From the NCBI GenBank assembly GCA_021399435.1, contig JAJTUP010000042.1:434001-498000 (forward strand): 64,000 nucleotides of DNA. The letters are read 5' to 3'. This document shows, one piece after another, positions 41,544-50,375 of the stretch. The notes below the pieces were generated by a model. That model did not search any database. It saw only the letters and a program-made list of their open reading frames with translations, and was not told the DNA's origin. Each line of letters starts with the position of its first letter. Positions within the stretch are counted from its first letter, which is position 1. Origin of the DNA: Diaporthe sp. PMI_573 (taxonomy: Eukaryota; Ascomycota; Sordariomycetes; Diaporthales; Diaporthaceae). The translations under genes and the position numbers were made by a program.

Positions 41544-42215
41544 GAGTGGAGTTGCTAGGAGATTTAGAGGATGACTTTTCTGGAGAGGAGGTATCTGGTT
41601 CTCAGTGCCATTCCGGTGGCCTTCCTCAACTCTTGCCCAAAGTCACCTTCGAATCATGAGAGAATGGCTCACGTGATTAAATTGTTCGCCGGAAAAAAGA
41701 GGGAAAAGTAATGTTGTAGTTAGATTATAAGCTTTGTTTCTCCCTACTGCCGCCGGAGAGAGTGAGTGTTGCCGGCGGTGAACAAGAAGAGAGTTTTAAC
41801 TTTTCTTGTTGAACACTACTTTAAATAAAAAGACCAAGTCTTTGTCGGGGACAAAGGACGTTGGTTTTGAATTTTGTGATGTTTATCTTAATACGGTTGC
41901 TGTGGCCAGCCCGGAAAGGCACAAGGATTCGTCTTGAGTTTCTATAAGTACTTATTTGTACACAATGGGAACTCAATTGTGATGATTGGGGTAATAGGAT
42001 AAGTTGTGATAGGAATTGAGAGAAATATTAGTCGGCCAAGCTGGTCATTATTACTGCAAGCCCTCTGTGAATGACGATCTATTGCAAAGTTGTTGACGAC
42101 ACGTGGCTCCAATCATCAAGCATTTGGAAGCTTAATCGAGAGCAAACTGCCTGCCGAAACACCTTAATCTGAGGATCTCGTGGATATTATTAGCAGCTGG
42201 GTAGTGGGTCAAGAA
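41544..42215. other. Spacer, nothing recognised
   Basis: AT-rich DNA with no frame worth reporting. Confidence 0.4.
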
Positions 42216-42596
42216 ATGCTGTCGCTTAGACTTGCATACATCTACAGAATTAGAGGGGGTATGGCTAAGGAGGCGACTGAGTTCAGTGGGTACTTTATGT
42301 TCAATATCGTAAAGCATAGTGCCAAAGAAGTCTTGTTCTTATACGAGAGCTTTAAAGCCTGTGAGGAAATACTTTGGGACATGAGCACCCAACAAAAGTG
42401 GACCGAGGCGACTGAAACAACCTTTATCGGTGACGACAACCTCAAATGTGAAATTCCGAAGATAGAAATGGTGACGGCCGAGATGGTCAAGGGAAATATC
42501 GGATATGTTGTTAGAGCAACCGCACTGACTGTATTGGTCGAACTCCAAGAAATCATAATCCCGGGTAGGCAATATGAGAGTAAACCTCCTACTTAA
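42216..42596 (+). CDS. Hypothetical protein
   Basis: 126 residues from the first in-frame ATG (MLSLRLAYIYRIRGGMAKEA). The composition is protein-like with alternating hydrophobic and acidic stretches (KACEEILWDMSTQQKWTEAT), but no motif or neighbouring support was found. It may be part of a longer broken gene. Confidence 0.25.
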   Translation: MLSLRLAYIYRIRGGMAKEATEFSGYFMFNIVKHSAKEVLFLYESFKACEEILWDMSTQQKWTEATETTFIGDDNLKCEIPKIEMVTAEMVKGNIGYVVRATALTVLVELQEIIIPGRQYESKPPT

Positions 42597-42879
42597 GCCT
42601 TGCAAATAAAGACACGCTATAGTACGATAATATTGTATCATTTAAATACAAATTTACAATGGATAATCCGAAGAACACTGAGGAATGGCCAATATTACCA
42701 AGCCTGGTCGATGATAACCTGTGGAAGGATAATGACTTGTGGAAGGATAATTGCGAGCAAGATTTCTCTCATCTCTTACCCACCAGCCTCCGCCTAAAGG
42801 GCTTGATATCCAGTAACTAAGCTTAAAATGATCTCCATAAATAGACTTCCGTTTTGTGGCAGGATACTGATAGCCAATC

Positions 42880-43020
42880 AGGGTTCAAAGCCACTACACT
42901 CCACTACACATCCGAGGATATGGAATTGATGTGGATGATGACTAAGGTCACGAGGGTGGTATGGATGGATATGTATCCATTATGGATGTGAATTCACAAT
43001 GTGGAAAGGATTTCCACATA
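42880..43020. repeat. Short-word repeat patch, possible relic element end
   Basis: CAGGGTTCAAAGCCACTACA at 42881 looks like a hAT-type end, followed by repeated CCACTACA, ATGTGGA and TGGATG words and a small hairpin (GTGGAAAGGATTTCCAC). No opposite end was found. Confidence 0.4.
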
Positions 43021-43470
43021 ACGAGCAAGGGAATAAGCCCGTTGCATAACTTAACCCCTAAGTATGGTAATTAATTAGGAGGCAGTGTCTCGCACAACTG
43101 CTGAGATACGATTCCCGGTCTCTGGCACAGAATGGGCATGGCCAAATGCGAGGTACTGCTTTTGCGGGGTCCTTGGCAAGTATAATGACTCTCTCCTCGA
43201 AATCAGAAATGGACCCAGCAATTGCCAGATCTTGGCAAGGATCTTGGCAACGCTTGGTAGTACCAAGTAGAATTACAGGAGCTGACCCTTAGAGCTGGTT
43301 TGCCGCCGGCGGAGAGAAGAATCTGATGCCGTGTCTTGACATCTATCATCTCCACTCGCCAGTCGTAGGGTTTAATACGAACAGTAAGTCCGAAGGCTCG
43401 GTAGACCGTGAAGATGACGGCATCCAGCCCGAGCTTGCTGGCGCGAATGATTTGCCACCGTTGAGAGATA
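43021..43470. other. Spacer, nothing recognised
   Basis: No supported gene. Possibly old 3' sequence of the C2H2 fragment that follows. Confidence 0.4.
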
Positions 43471-43839
43471 TCAATCCGCCTCTGTTATAAGGTGCCACCC
43501 ACTCTCCTTCGTCGCTCGGGATTCGGCGGCCTTCTCGTCCTTATTCTTTGGACGAGAGCCAGTGCTGGATGTACTGGCTACATCCCCTATATTATACTCA
43601 TCCTCAGGTAGCGGCAGTGATAAAACAGCGAGGTACTGCAACTGATGTGCTACATGGTCTTCCAAATTTCCCCCTTTCTTGATACCCTCTTCGCCACATA
43701 GAGGGCACTCTTTGAATATTCTTTTCAATGGGCGCTGCGAGTTTGCCGCCAGAAATGGAAGCTGCGTTTCCTTGAATTTCCCGGCATGCTTACCCGTCAT
43801 ATGCGCAATGTACTCCTCCATCGACATGAAAGCTACCAC
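43471..43839 (-). pseudogene. C2H2 zinc-finger region of a STAND-associated protein, fragment
   Basis: The minus-strand translation reads SMEEYIAHMTGKHAGKF (an H...H finger end) and then ECPLCGEEGIKKGGNLEDHV followed by AHQLQYLAVLSLPLPEDE. C-P-L-C-G ... L-x-x-H-V-A-x-x-L-x-x-L-A-x-x-S-L-P is the pattern seen in fungal C2H2 proteins and the N-terminal parts of some NLR-type proteins. The rest of such a gene is missing upstream and downstream. It ends in a charged low-complexity tail. Confidence 0.6.
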
Positions 43840-43971
43840 CTAGTTACTGCTGGTTCTTTTGTCTTTGTGTGATGTAGACCTAAATTGCTTCACCACCACT
43901 ACTAAAACAGTTAACTAGAGATTTCAGCGACACCCATTTCGCCCTTTAATGTATGTTGCGACAAATTGTTA

Positions 43972-44470
43972 ATAGTTGCCCTTTCGGGTTAAGCCCGCCG
44001 GGCGGAATAAATTGTGTGTGTGTGTGTGTGTGTGTGTACACACACACACGTGTGTACCGATCTCGCTCTGGCAGGTTTGTAATACGGTACAGTACAATGA
44101 CGTTTCAGCGTATTGGGAAGGAAGTATGCGGATCAAGTGCGGTTCTTCCGGTTATCATCGTACTTGTCAGAGTACGGTACTTTACTCCTCTTTTGTCTGA
44201 GCACATCACTTAGCGAACCACCCTAAAAGATACCGCGTAGAACTGGTACTTCTGCTTCCTTAATCCGACTAGTACTTTACTGTGAAGAAGGTCGGTGTGT
44301 GGGAACACGAATCAGGGTCGCAAAACCGGCAGATGATTGCTTCGTCTCACGCTATGCCACAGCGCGATGATACTGTATATAGACTCGGTACTGTAGTCTT
44401 ACTGTACACACACACACACACACACAATTTATTGACGCCCGGCGGCGGTTTGCGCCGAAAGGGCAACTAT
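43972..44470. mobile_element. MITE with long inverted ends and TA target duplication
   Basis: The left end ATAGTTGCCCTTTCGG (43972) and right end CCGAAAGGGCAACTAT (to 44470) are perfect 16-bp inverted repeats flanked by TA on both sides. Inside them the sequences GCCCGCCGGGCGGAATAAATT and, inverted, AATTTATTGACGCCCGGCGG continue the symmetry, followed by (TG)n on the left and (CA)n on the right. At 499 bp with no coding frame, it is a classic miniature inverted-repeat element. A TA duplication fits Tc1/mariner-like mobilisation. Confidence 0.85.
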
Positions 44471-45313
44471 TACTAATCTGCAAATACATGTCCTAAAATG
44501 AATCCCGACCTCCTTAAGCCCATATGCAATCTGTTCCTAGCTTATAGCTTGTCTCAATCTACCATGTCTCTGCGAATTCTCGTGGGTTAGTGGTGTTAGT
44601 AGGCCGACTTGAAGGCGATTCTCCAAGTGTTCAGTGTCCTATCTTCGGCGACTGAAGCGGTGCCTGCTGTATATGACACGAGGTGATTAAGGTTTGTCGG
44701 ATTAGTGGTGATGGGATGGAGGTGTTCCTCCTTGTGATCAGTCTGCGTCGAGTCGCCCCGTGGCAATAGCGAACCGTATCGTTGCGCGGACGGCATCCAT
44801 ATTTGGAGTCCAATTTGTACCATCTGACGGTGCTTTCCCTCCTAAGAAGAAGGAGATATTACTTCTGTGGTGGCTGCGAGATAGAAACGTCCTAGAAATT
44901 CCGACGTAAAAATGAGATATTGCGCAGCGGCCTAGATGATCACCCCACAAGAAGAAAGATGCCAATTGAAGCTTGCCGTGATCTTGGGAGGCACATTTCA
45001 GCTCTTCCACCTAGTGGCGGAGACAACGGAGCACTTCGTCGGCGTGCCGGCCGGCACCACCCATCCTGCTGACGCCCATAAGCACCAAAATAGAGTGTCA
45101 GAGGAAGCGGCCATGGCAGCGGAGTGGCGTTACCCGCAGGGGATTACCTGCGCAGACGCGTTCGCCTGCACGGAGTATAAGGTGCAGGCAGAAAGCATCA
45201 ATCAGGTGGTGCATGCACAGGATCGTGACTTTCCCCAAGTATCACAATATCCTTGCTCGGTGGCTGATGATTTCTCCGTACGCTAATGGGATATACTCTG
45301 ACAGCTTGGGTTT
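44471..45313. other. Spacer with no supported gene
   Basis: A 26-bp word shared with the 30372 region sits at about 44842. Frames on both strands are short and unconvincing. Confidence 0.4.
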
Positions 45314-45469
45314 CTCTGCCGCACTAATCTGCCTTGCGTTTAGCCTTGTGTTGTGCCCTGTGTTCGCCTACAATTTAGCCCAATGCATGGCCACCTTTGG
45401 TGGCCTCATCGCCCTGTTTTACAGCCCTGTCATCCCTGCAGTTGAGGGGAACCTGCAAAACTTCCAACA
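45314..45469 (+). repeat. 156-bp dispersed repeat, copy 2
   Basis: Essentially identical to 18757-18912 in the opposite orientation. Its right edge interrupts a minus-strand coding frame (after FDQLLEVLQ), so it appears to have been inserted in, or joined to, that gene. Confidence 0.85.
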
Positions 45470-45788
45470 ACTGGTCGAAGTCGACGTCTTCGAAATAGGA
45501 AGGATTTACGGGCGAGACTTCCTGGTCATGAGCTGATTTCTCGATCAATGGTGAGGTCGGGGCTGGAATTGGAACGAAACTAGGAGGTTCGAAAGGAAAA
45601 CTTTCTTTGACGCCCAAGTCTTGATTAGCCTGGTATGCGCCGTCCGCGGATGGACCCAGCCCGTTATCTGAAGGCCCTGTTGACGCCGTCTGGCTGAAAT
45701 CGCCCTGCGCTAGAGCTGAATAGACATGAGATGAGGGAAAGAGAAACTGTTCTTGAAATCGATCTCTGTCCACGAGGAGCAGCCCCAC
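45470..45788 (-). pseudogene. Gene fragment broken by the 156-bp repeat
   Basis: The minus-strand frame reads MGLLLVDRDRFQEQFLFPSS ... PPSFVPIPAPTSPLIEKSAH ... PSYFEDVDFDQLLEVLQ and then enters the dispersed repeat. The Pro/Ser-rich, acidic composition resembles a disordered C-terminal region of a nuclear protein. Family not recognised. Confidence 0.4.
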
Positions 45789-45818
45789 TCATGTACAACC
45801 GATGGACAAGAACGATAA

Positions 45819-46274
45819 ATGGCCTATCGCGACGAGCCTGCGACAACTCGGGTTTACTATGAAAACGAGTATCATTTGAGCCGCTCTGCCACCCCACGCG
45901 GGGGTGACAAGCAGTATCGCTCTCGGCGCGACGAACCGCGAGGTTATAACGACGACGACGAGTACTATAGAAGGGAGGAGCGCAGACGCTATGAGCTGGC
46001 ACATCCGCCCAAACAAGAGCCTCCGCCCCGGCGAGAGGAGAAGTCATCATTTTTGGACATTTCGAGCCTAGACACTAGGAATGTAAATAAAGGCCTAGCT
46101 GTGGTATGCGCTGTGGGGGCAATTTTCCTTGCACGTAGGTCTCGAACCAGGCCTAGAGTCGGAGGAGGAGAGGCGCCCAGTTCGGCGATTGAACTTAAGT
46201 TTGCATTTGCGAGGAGTAGCAGGGACACGGATGGATACAGTCACCATAGATATAATTTCCTTTGTTTCATGTGA
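45819..46274 (+). CDS. Hypothetical Arg/Tyr-rich protein
   Basis: 151 residues from ATG. The first ~75 residues are strongly charged (RREERRRYELAHPP, REEKSSFLDI), then one short hydrophobic stretch (GLAVVCAVGAIFLA) that could be a single membrane anchor. The tail after that is irregular, so the true C-terminus may lie elsewhere. No family recognised. Confidence 0.4.
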   Translation: MAYRDEPATTRVYYENEYHLSRSATPRGGDKQYRSRRDEPRGYNDDDEYYRREERRRYELAHPPKQEPPPRREEKSSFLDISSLDTRNVNKGLAVVCAVGAIFLARRSRTRPRVGGGEAPSSAIELKFAFARSSRDTDGYSHHRYNFLCFM

Positions 46275-46996
46275 TAGTATTTACTCGGCAACAATCATCA
46301 TACCCATTCATTCCTCGTCTTCTTCAACATTGCTCGCTGCTACGGGCCTATGGCTGAGGCCATCTCAGTCTTTGCCTACTCAGTCTTTCCCCACTCAGTG
46401 AAGAAGCCCATAGCACTATCCGCCTCCCAGAATAAACCAAGCGTCATTGTTGAACGACTACTTAAATAGAATTACTAAGGAATGCAAAAATCTAATTCTA
46501 AAAGTCGGAACAAAGCATCTTTAATTTGAATTTTAGTCAACCAAGTTAATCTCTCCTTCCTTCAGCAACGAACCCAAGTCTCACCACAACGATACCTGCA
46601 ACCACCTCTCATTCCTCAACGCCTAATTGATTTCGGACCTTTCCAGGCACTTGCGGATGCGACAACCTGCCTCAAAACACGATAGACGTCAGTTGTGCAG
46701 TGCTGTTGCCTCAAGGCATTGTTGTGGCGGCACCAAAAACTTACTTGATTTCTACATATTTCAACTTTCTTTTCAACGCCATCCGATAAGCTCAATATAA
46801 TACAGAGGATATGCCACAATTTCTTTAGTCGCAAATCGACTTCATCTCCCAATTTAGATATGTCTGTTCGTTATCAGCTTAAAGGAGGCCGTTATCGAAA
46901 ATGCTTTAAACAATGTCCATCTCCCGGCCGATGCCGCAGATTCTCGAATCTTTACTGAGTGACAAGATGAGAAAGTAGAGAATATCGCGAATTCCT
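46275..46996. other. Spacer, nothing recognised
   Basis: No coding or repeat feature stands out. Confidence 0.4.
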
Positions 46997-47140
46997 GGAT
47001 GAATCTCTAGACAGAGGGGAAGTATTGGAAAGCAGAGGAAGTTTTGCTTGCCACCCTTACATGCATGCAACGGGAAGATCCTGACAAACTTGCAATTCTA
47101 AATAACATGGCTTTGATTTACGTTAGGCAATCCGTGTGAT
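46997..47140 (+). pseudogene. TPR (kinesin light chain-type) repeat fragment
   Basis: Reads WMNL-stop-TEGKYWKAEEVLLATLTCM followed by REDPDKLAILNNMALIYV, which fits the NLA..Y...GK...AE......... P..L...NN.A..Y pattern of fungal TPR proteins attached to NLR-type receptors. The in-frame TAG sits where the family often has Gln, so one C-to-T change could have made it. Confidence 0.5.
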
Positions 47141-47185
47141 CTTTGGTGACATGATTGGGATATAGAGGCAGAAGCTTCTCGGACC

Positions 47186-47638
47186 ATGATGATCTGTGCA
47201 GGCCAGGCTTGGAAGGACAGCCTAGAGTTCTGTTGGGTCGATACGTGCTGTATCGACAAGCCAAACAACACTGAGCTTCAGGAGGCCATCAACTCTATGT
47301 TTCGCTGGTATCGGGATGCCACCAAATGCTACGTCTTCCTTTCCGATGTCTCGACCCCGTCTAGAGATGCGGTCGAAAAGCCTAGCTGGGGGCCGTCTTT
47401 TCGAAAGAGCAGGTGGCTCACCCGTGGCTGGACCCTCCAAGAGCTGATTGCCCCAGTGTCTGTTGAGTTCTTTTCGAGGGAAGGTGTGCGACTGGGGATA
47501 AGGGAGTCTCTAGAACATGATATCCACGACATCACTGGGCTTCCTCTCGCTATCCTTCGAGGCGACCCACTATCTCACTTCAGCATTCCCGAGCGACTTG
47601 CATGGGCAGAGAAGCGTGAGACAACACGTCAACACTAG
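47186..47638 (+). pseudogene. HET (heterokaryon incompatibility) domain fragment
   Basis: 150 codons. Core motifs of the HET domain are clear: FCWVDTCCIDKPNNTELQEA, NSMFRWYRDATKCYVFLSDV, then SRWLTRGWTLQELIAPVSVE followed by FFSREG. A region typical of the end of the domain follows (HDIHDITGLPLAILRG, SIPERLAWAEKRETTR). The N-terminal start of the domain (Y-A-I-L-S-H-x-W-G) is missing, and the frame ends just where the family continues into A-Y-x-L-x-G. HET proteins trigger cell death after fusion of incompatible hyphae. This copy is truncated at both ends. Confidence 0.85.
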
Positions 47639-48831
47639 ACCATTCGACTCTCTTATTTTCCAGTACTCACTATGGTTGGACGCAATTAATTCATCCTCTC
47701 CATGGTACGGTTGGCCGCATTGAATGTTATCCTCTCCGTCGACGGTACCTTGGCGTCTGGCCGATACATCCAGTAGACCCAGGCGTAGACGTGCTGTTCA
47801 TCGCTTGCGCGTATCTCCAAAATCCGCTTAGACCCCCTTAGAGATTACCATTCTGGGCCGTCGAGACAGTGGTCAATATACACCATGGTCAAGGAGGGGC
47901 TGCCCTGCTTGCTCGCTTCGTGGGAGGGGGTAGGGGTCGTTTCGGTGCAGCCGACGACTGCGTCGGTTACCGGAGCCATGGTTGAGCAGCGGTCGCAACT
48001 GTGATGCTGCGACTGAGGAGCAGTTGGACGAAGTAAAAGATTTGGGAAGATTACTAGAAGAATTTTGAACACGAGACAATCCGTGTCTCTGTTTTTCTGA
48101 GGTCTGAAACAAGGGGGAGGGACCGCACGATGGGCATAAGCCCGCACCTACAAATTGGGTACTAATTCACAAAGTCCCACCTGGGTTAGTGTGTGTATGG
48201 TGGTACCACCACTGCGAGGAACTCCTTAACGATTACTAATGTACCCTTACGGCCACAACAAAATCAGATTTAACAACGTTGCTCTACGCATGGCACCACG
48301 TACGAGCGGGAATGTGAGGTTGAGGCTAGCCTGGGGAACGAAGCGAAGTTTATCGTTGCTCCCCACAGGCAAAGAGCAACTGGCGGAGAAATTGGACCAG
48401 CCTTGTGGTTAAGCGTTATGGGTGGCGGTAAGTTACTCGACTGAACCTCCTTAGGGCCAACTCTTGATTCGTTCGAGACCTGGGCTGTTGGTAGTATCCA
48501 TGCGATCGGAACGAGGTAGAGGATTCAAGTTCTGAGTGCCAAGTTGCTGGTTCACTTGTCGGAAGCTCTCTTGCCTGCACGCTTTAGTGGAGCTGCGCTA
48601 GCCATCACTCGAAGGGCCGGCACGGCAACAGTGGAGGACTAGCTAAGTTTTAGACCAACCATATTGGGCATAGCGCCCTGAATTCGAGTTGTGATTCGTC
48701 AGATGCTTAGCTAATCCTCCATGTTTTGTTTAGTTCCTTCTCCGCTCCCCACCTCCCGAAAATCCTCCCCCGACACCAAGCAACAACGAAAATCCCCCTA
48801 CACCAAGTCACACACACACAAACAACATAAT
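47639..48831. other. 1.2 kb without a supported gene
   Basis: A minus-strand frame at 47845-48147 and scattered short frames have no recognisable content. CA-rich DNA lies just before the solo LTR. Confidence 0.45.
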
Positions 48832-49038
48832 TGTCAAATATTAGGGTGAAAATTGTATTTTTTTTTTGTATTCTCTTTTTGCCCCCTCTGTCTTGAGGTT
48901 TCAGGGCAAGCTTTATATACCCTTTCTCTTCTGTATAGAATCAGCTAGAAGCTGATTGCTAAGCCTCGTGGCAATAGGTGGCAATAGGTGGCAATAGGTG
49001 GCAACAGGTGGCAACTTTCGCCTCTGACGTATCTGACA
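48832..49038. repeat. Solo copia LTR with perfect target duplication
   Basis: 207 bp matching the LTR at 5204-5397 over its whole length (TGTCAAATATTAGG ... TATCTGACA), flanked by ATAAT at 48827-48831 and ATAAT at 49039-49043. Differences include a long T run and one extra CAATAGGTGG unit. This is what remains after recombination between the two LTRs of a full element. Confidence 0.93.
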
Positions 49039-49041
49039 ATA

Positions 49042-49458
49042 ATGTGCCGATTTCGATCTCCTGTCCGTGGCCCTGCGGCCACGAATCTTGCACCGTTTAT
49101 TATGTTCCGACATCCTGCATACCCTGACGTGACGGAACCGCTCTTGGCTCTCGATGCCGTGGACGATGAACTCGGGTCCGGTATTGACTACGACTTGGCA
49201 TTAGCTGCTTGCGGTGTCGTCGCCTGTAATCGATGGGCCCATGCCTGGTTTGGGGTCAAAAAGGGCACGGCTGCGGCTGTGGCCGTGGCAGGAAATGCGG
49301 CGACGACATTGACAACAGCTGCAGGAGTTACACATACGGGGCATCTGGATGACGGGCATGACTTTGAAGAAGTATCAGCGCTGTATACGACGATGGTTTC
49401 AGGCCAGCAATGGCGTGGCAGTGCCTCCTCAACCAGGGCTCGATTCTGGCTAGAGTAG
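49042..49458 (+). pseudogene. Unknown gene fragment next to the solo LTR
   Basis: 138 codons. MFRHPAYPDVTEPLLALDAV and ALAACGVVACNRWAHAWFGV are protein-like, and the second block resembles the (A/C)-x-x-V-A-x-N-R-W stretch seen in some fungal HNH-nuclease-like proteins, but the match is loose. The C-terminal part overlaps the start of a hAT fragment in another frame, so the gene is broken. Confidence 0.3.
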
Positions 49459-49646
49459 CTGTGAAGGTAATGAACACGCTTGCAAACTCCGTACCTTCAG
49501 AACGAAGTTTCTCTGCTATCAGGTTCATACACACGAAAGCTCGAAATCGCCTTAGTGCCGGAAGTGGTGCTGTTCCTCATTTTCAAAGCAGCGACAGGTA
49601 TTTGCTCCATGTATATGGAGAGATAAGAGCACTGTGGGAAGCTTAA
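49437..49646 (+). mobile_element. hAT transposase hATC fragment
   Basis: Reads ARVAVKVMNTLANSVPSERS followed by FSAIRFIHTKARNRLS, the same hATC signature as the element at 14509-16443 (LANSVPSERSFS). Nothing else of the transposase remains. Confidence 0.8.
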
Positions 49647-49913
49647 CTAGCAATAACAGAGGAAGGACGAGCCGAAGACACGAAATGGAAAGGAGGAGAG
49701 ATGGCCTGACACCATAGAACCCTCGGCTTGTACCCAATCAAAACCCTCAATCTTCGCTAGTCACCTGCAACGCCACTCCTCCCCTGATCATCAAATACAA
49801 GGAGAAGCTCGCGCGACAATATTGTAGTAACAACCGATTTACATCTGTACAAGCCATCAAAATGCAATCTCTATAGATCAGGAGTGATTATCTGCTTGTT
49901 TCACTGGCATACT
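49647..49913. other. Spacer, nothing recognised
   Basis: No feature seen. Confidence 0.4.
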
Positions 49914-50375
49914 ATGGCAGCCCGTACCCAGTTTCCTCCTGAGATAGTTGTATGTGCGACCACGACTGGCCCAGTCCCTCCCGGTACGTTGCTCCAGCTT
50001 GTCGAAGCCAGGATTCTGGCAGATACTTTCAGCCTGATTAAAAAAGACCTTGAGGAACCTCAGTCTGATGCGGCTCTTGAGATCACCGCTTCTCAGGAGG
50101 GCAGCATTCTGGTTTTGCCTGGAGAGGTATCCCGAGAGGTCCCTATCGACGTCGGTATCCATGTTGAGGCCCTCGAAGAAAGTCATCGGCTCTTGCTTCC
50201 AACGCTCGAAGTCCCTCCGAAGGCTGGGTTTAAGTCTAAGAATGAAGCGTCTGTGATGGTAGTGGGGATCATTCGAATTGAGGTATTAAGGCTAGAGAAC
50301 AGTGTGTCCAATAGTCAGGTAACGGGAAAAATGGAGGTTATAACGTACCTAACGGTTGGATTTCCAACTTTGTAA
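49914..50375 (+). CDS. Hypothetical protein
   Basis: 153 residues from ATG (MAARTQFPPEIVVCATTTGP). The sequence is acidic and hydrophobic in alternation (ILADTFSLIKKDLEEPQSDA, IDVGIHVEALEESHRLLLPT) and looks translated, but its last ~25 codons lie in the hAT end that starts at 50300, so the native C-terminus has probably been replaced. Family unknown. Confidence 0.35.
   Translation: MAARTQFPPEIVVCATTTGPVPPGTLLQLVEARILADTFSLIKKDLEEPQSDAALEITASQEGSILVLPGEVSREVPIDVGIHVEALEESHRLLLPTLEVPPKAGFKSKNEASVMVVGIIRIEVLRLENSVSNSQVTGKMEVITYLTVGFPTL

Noticed and set aside
48400..48660. Possible structured RNA or tRNA-like sequence (TTCGTTCGAGACCTGG)
   Set aside because: No acceptor stem or complete cloverleaf could be drawn.
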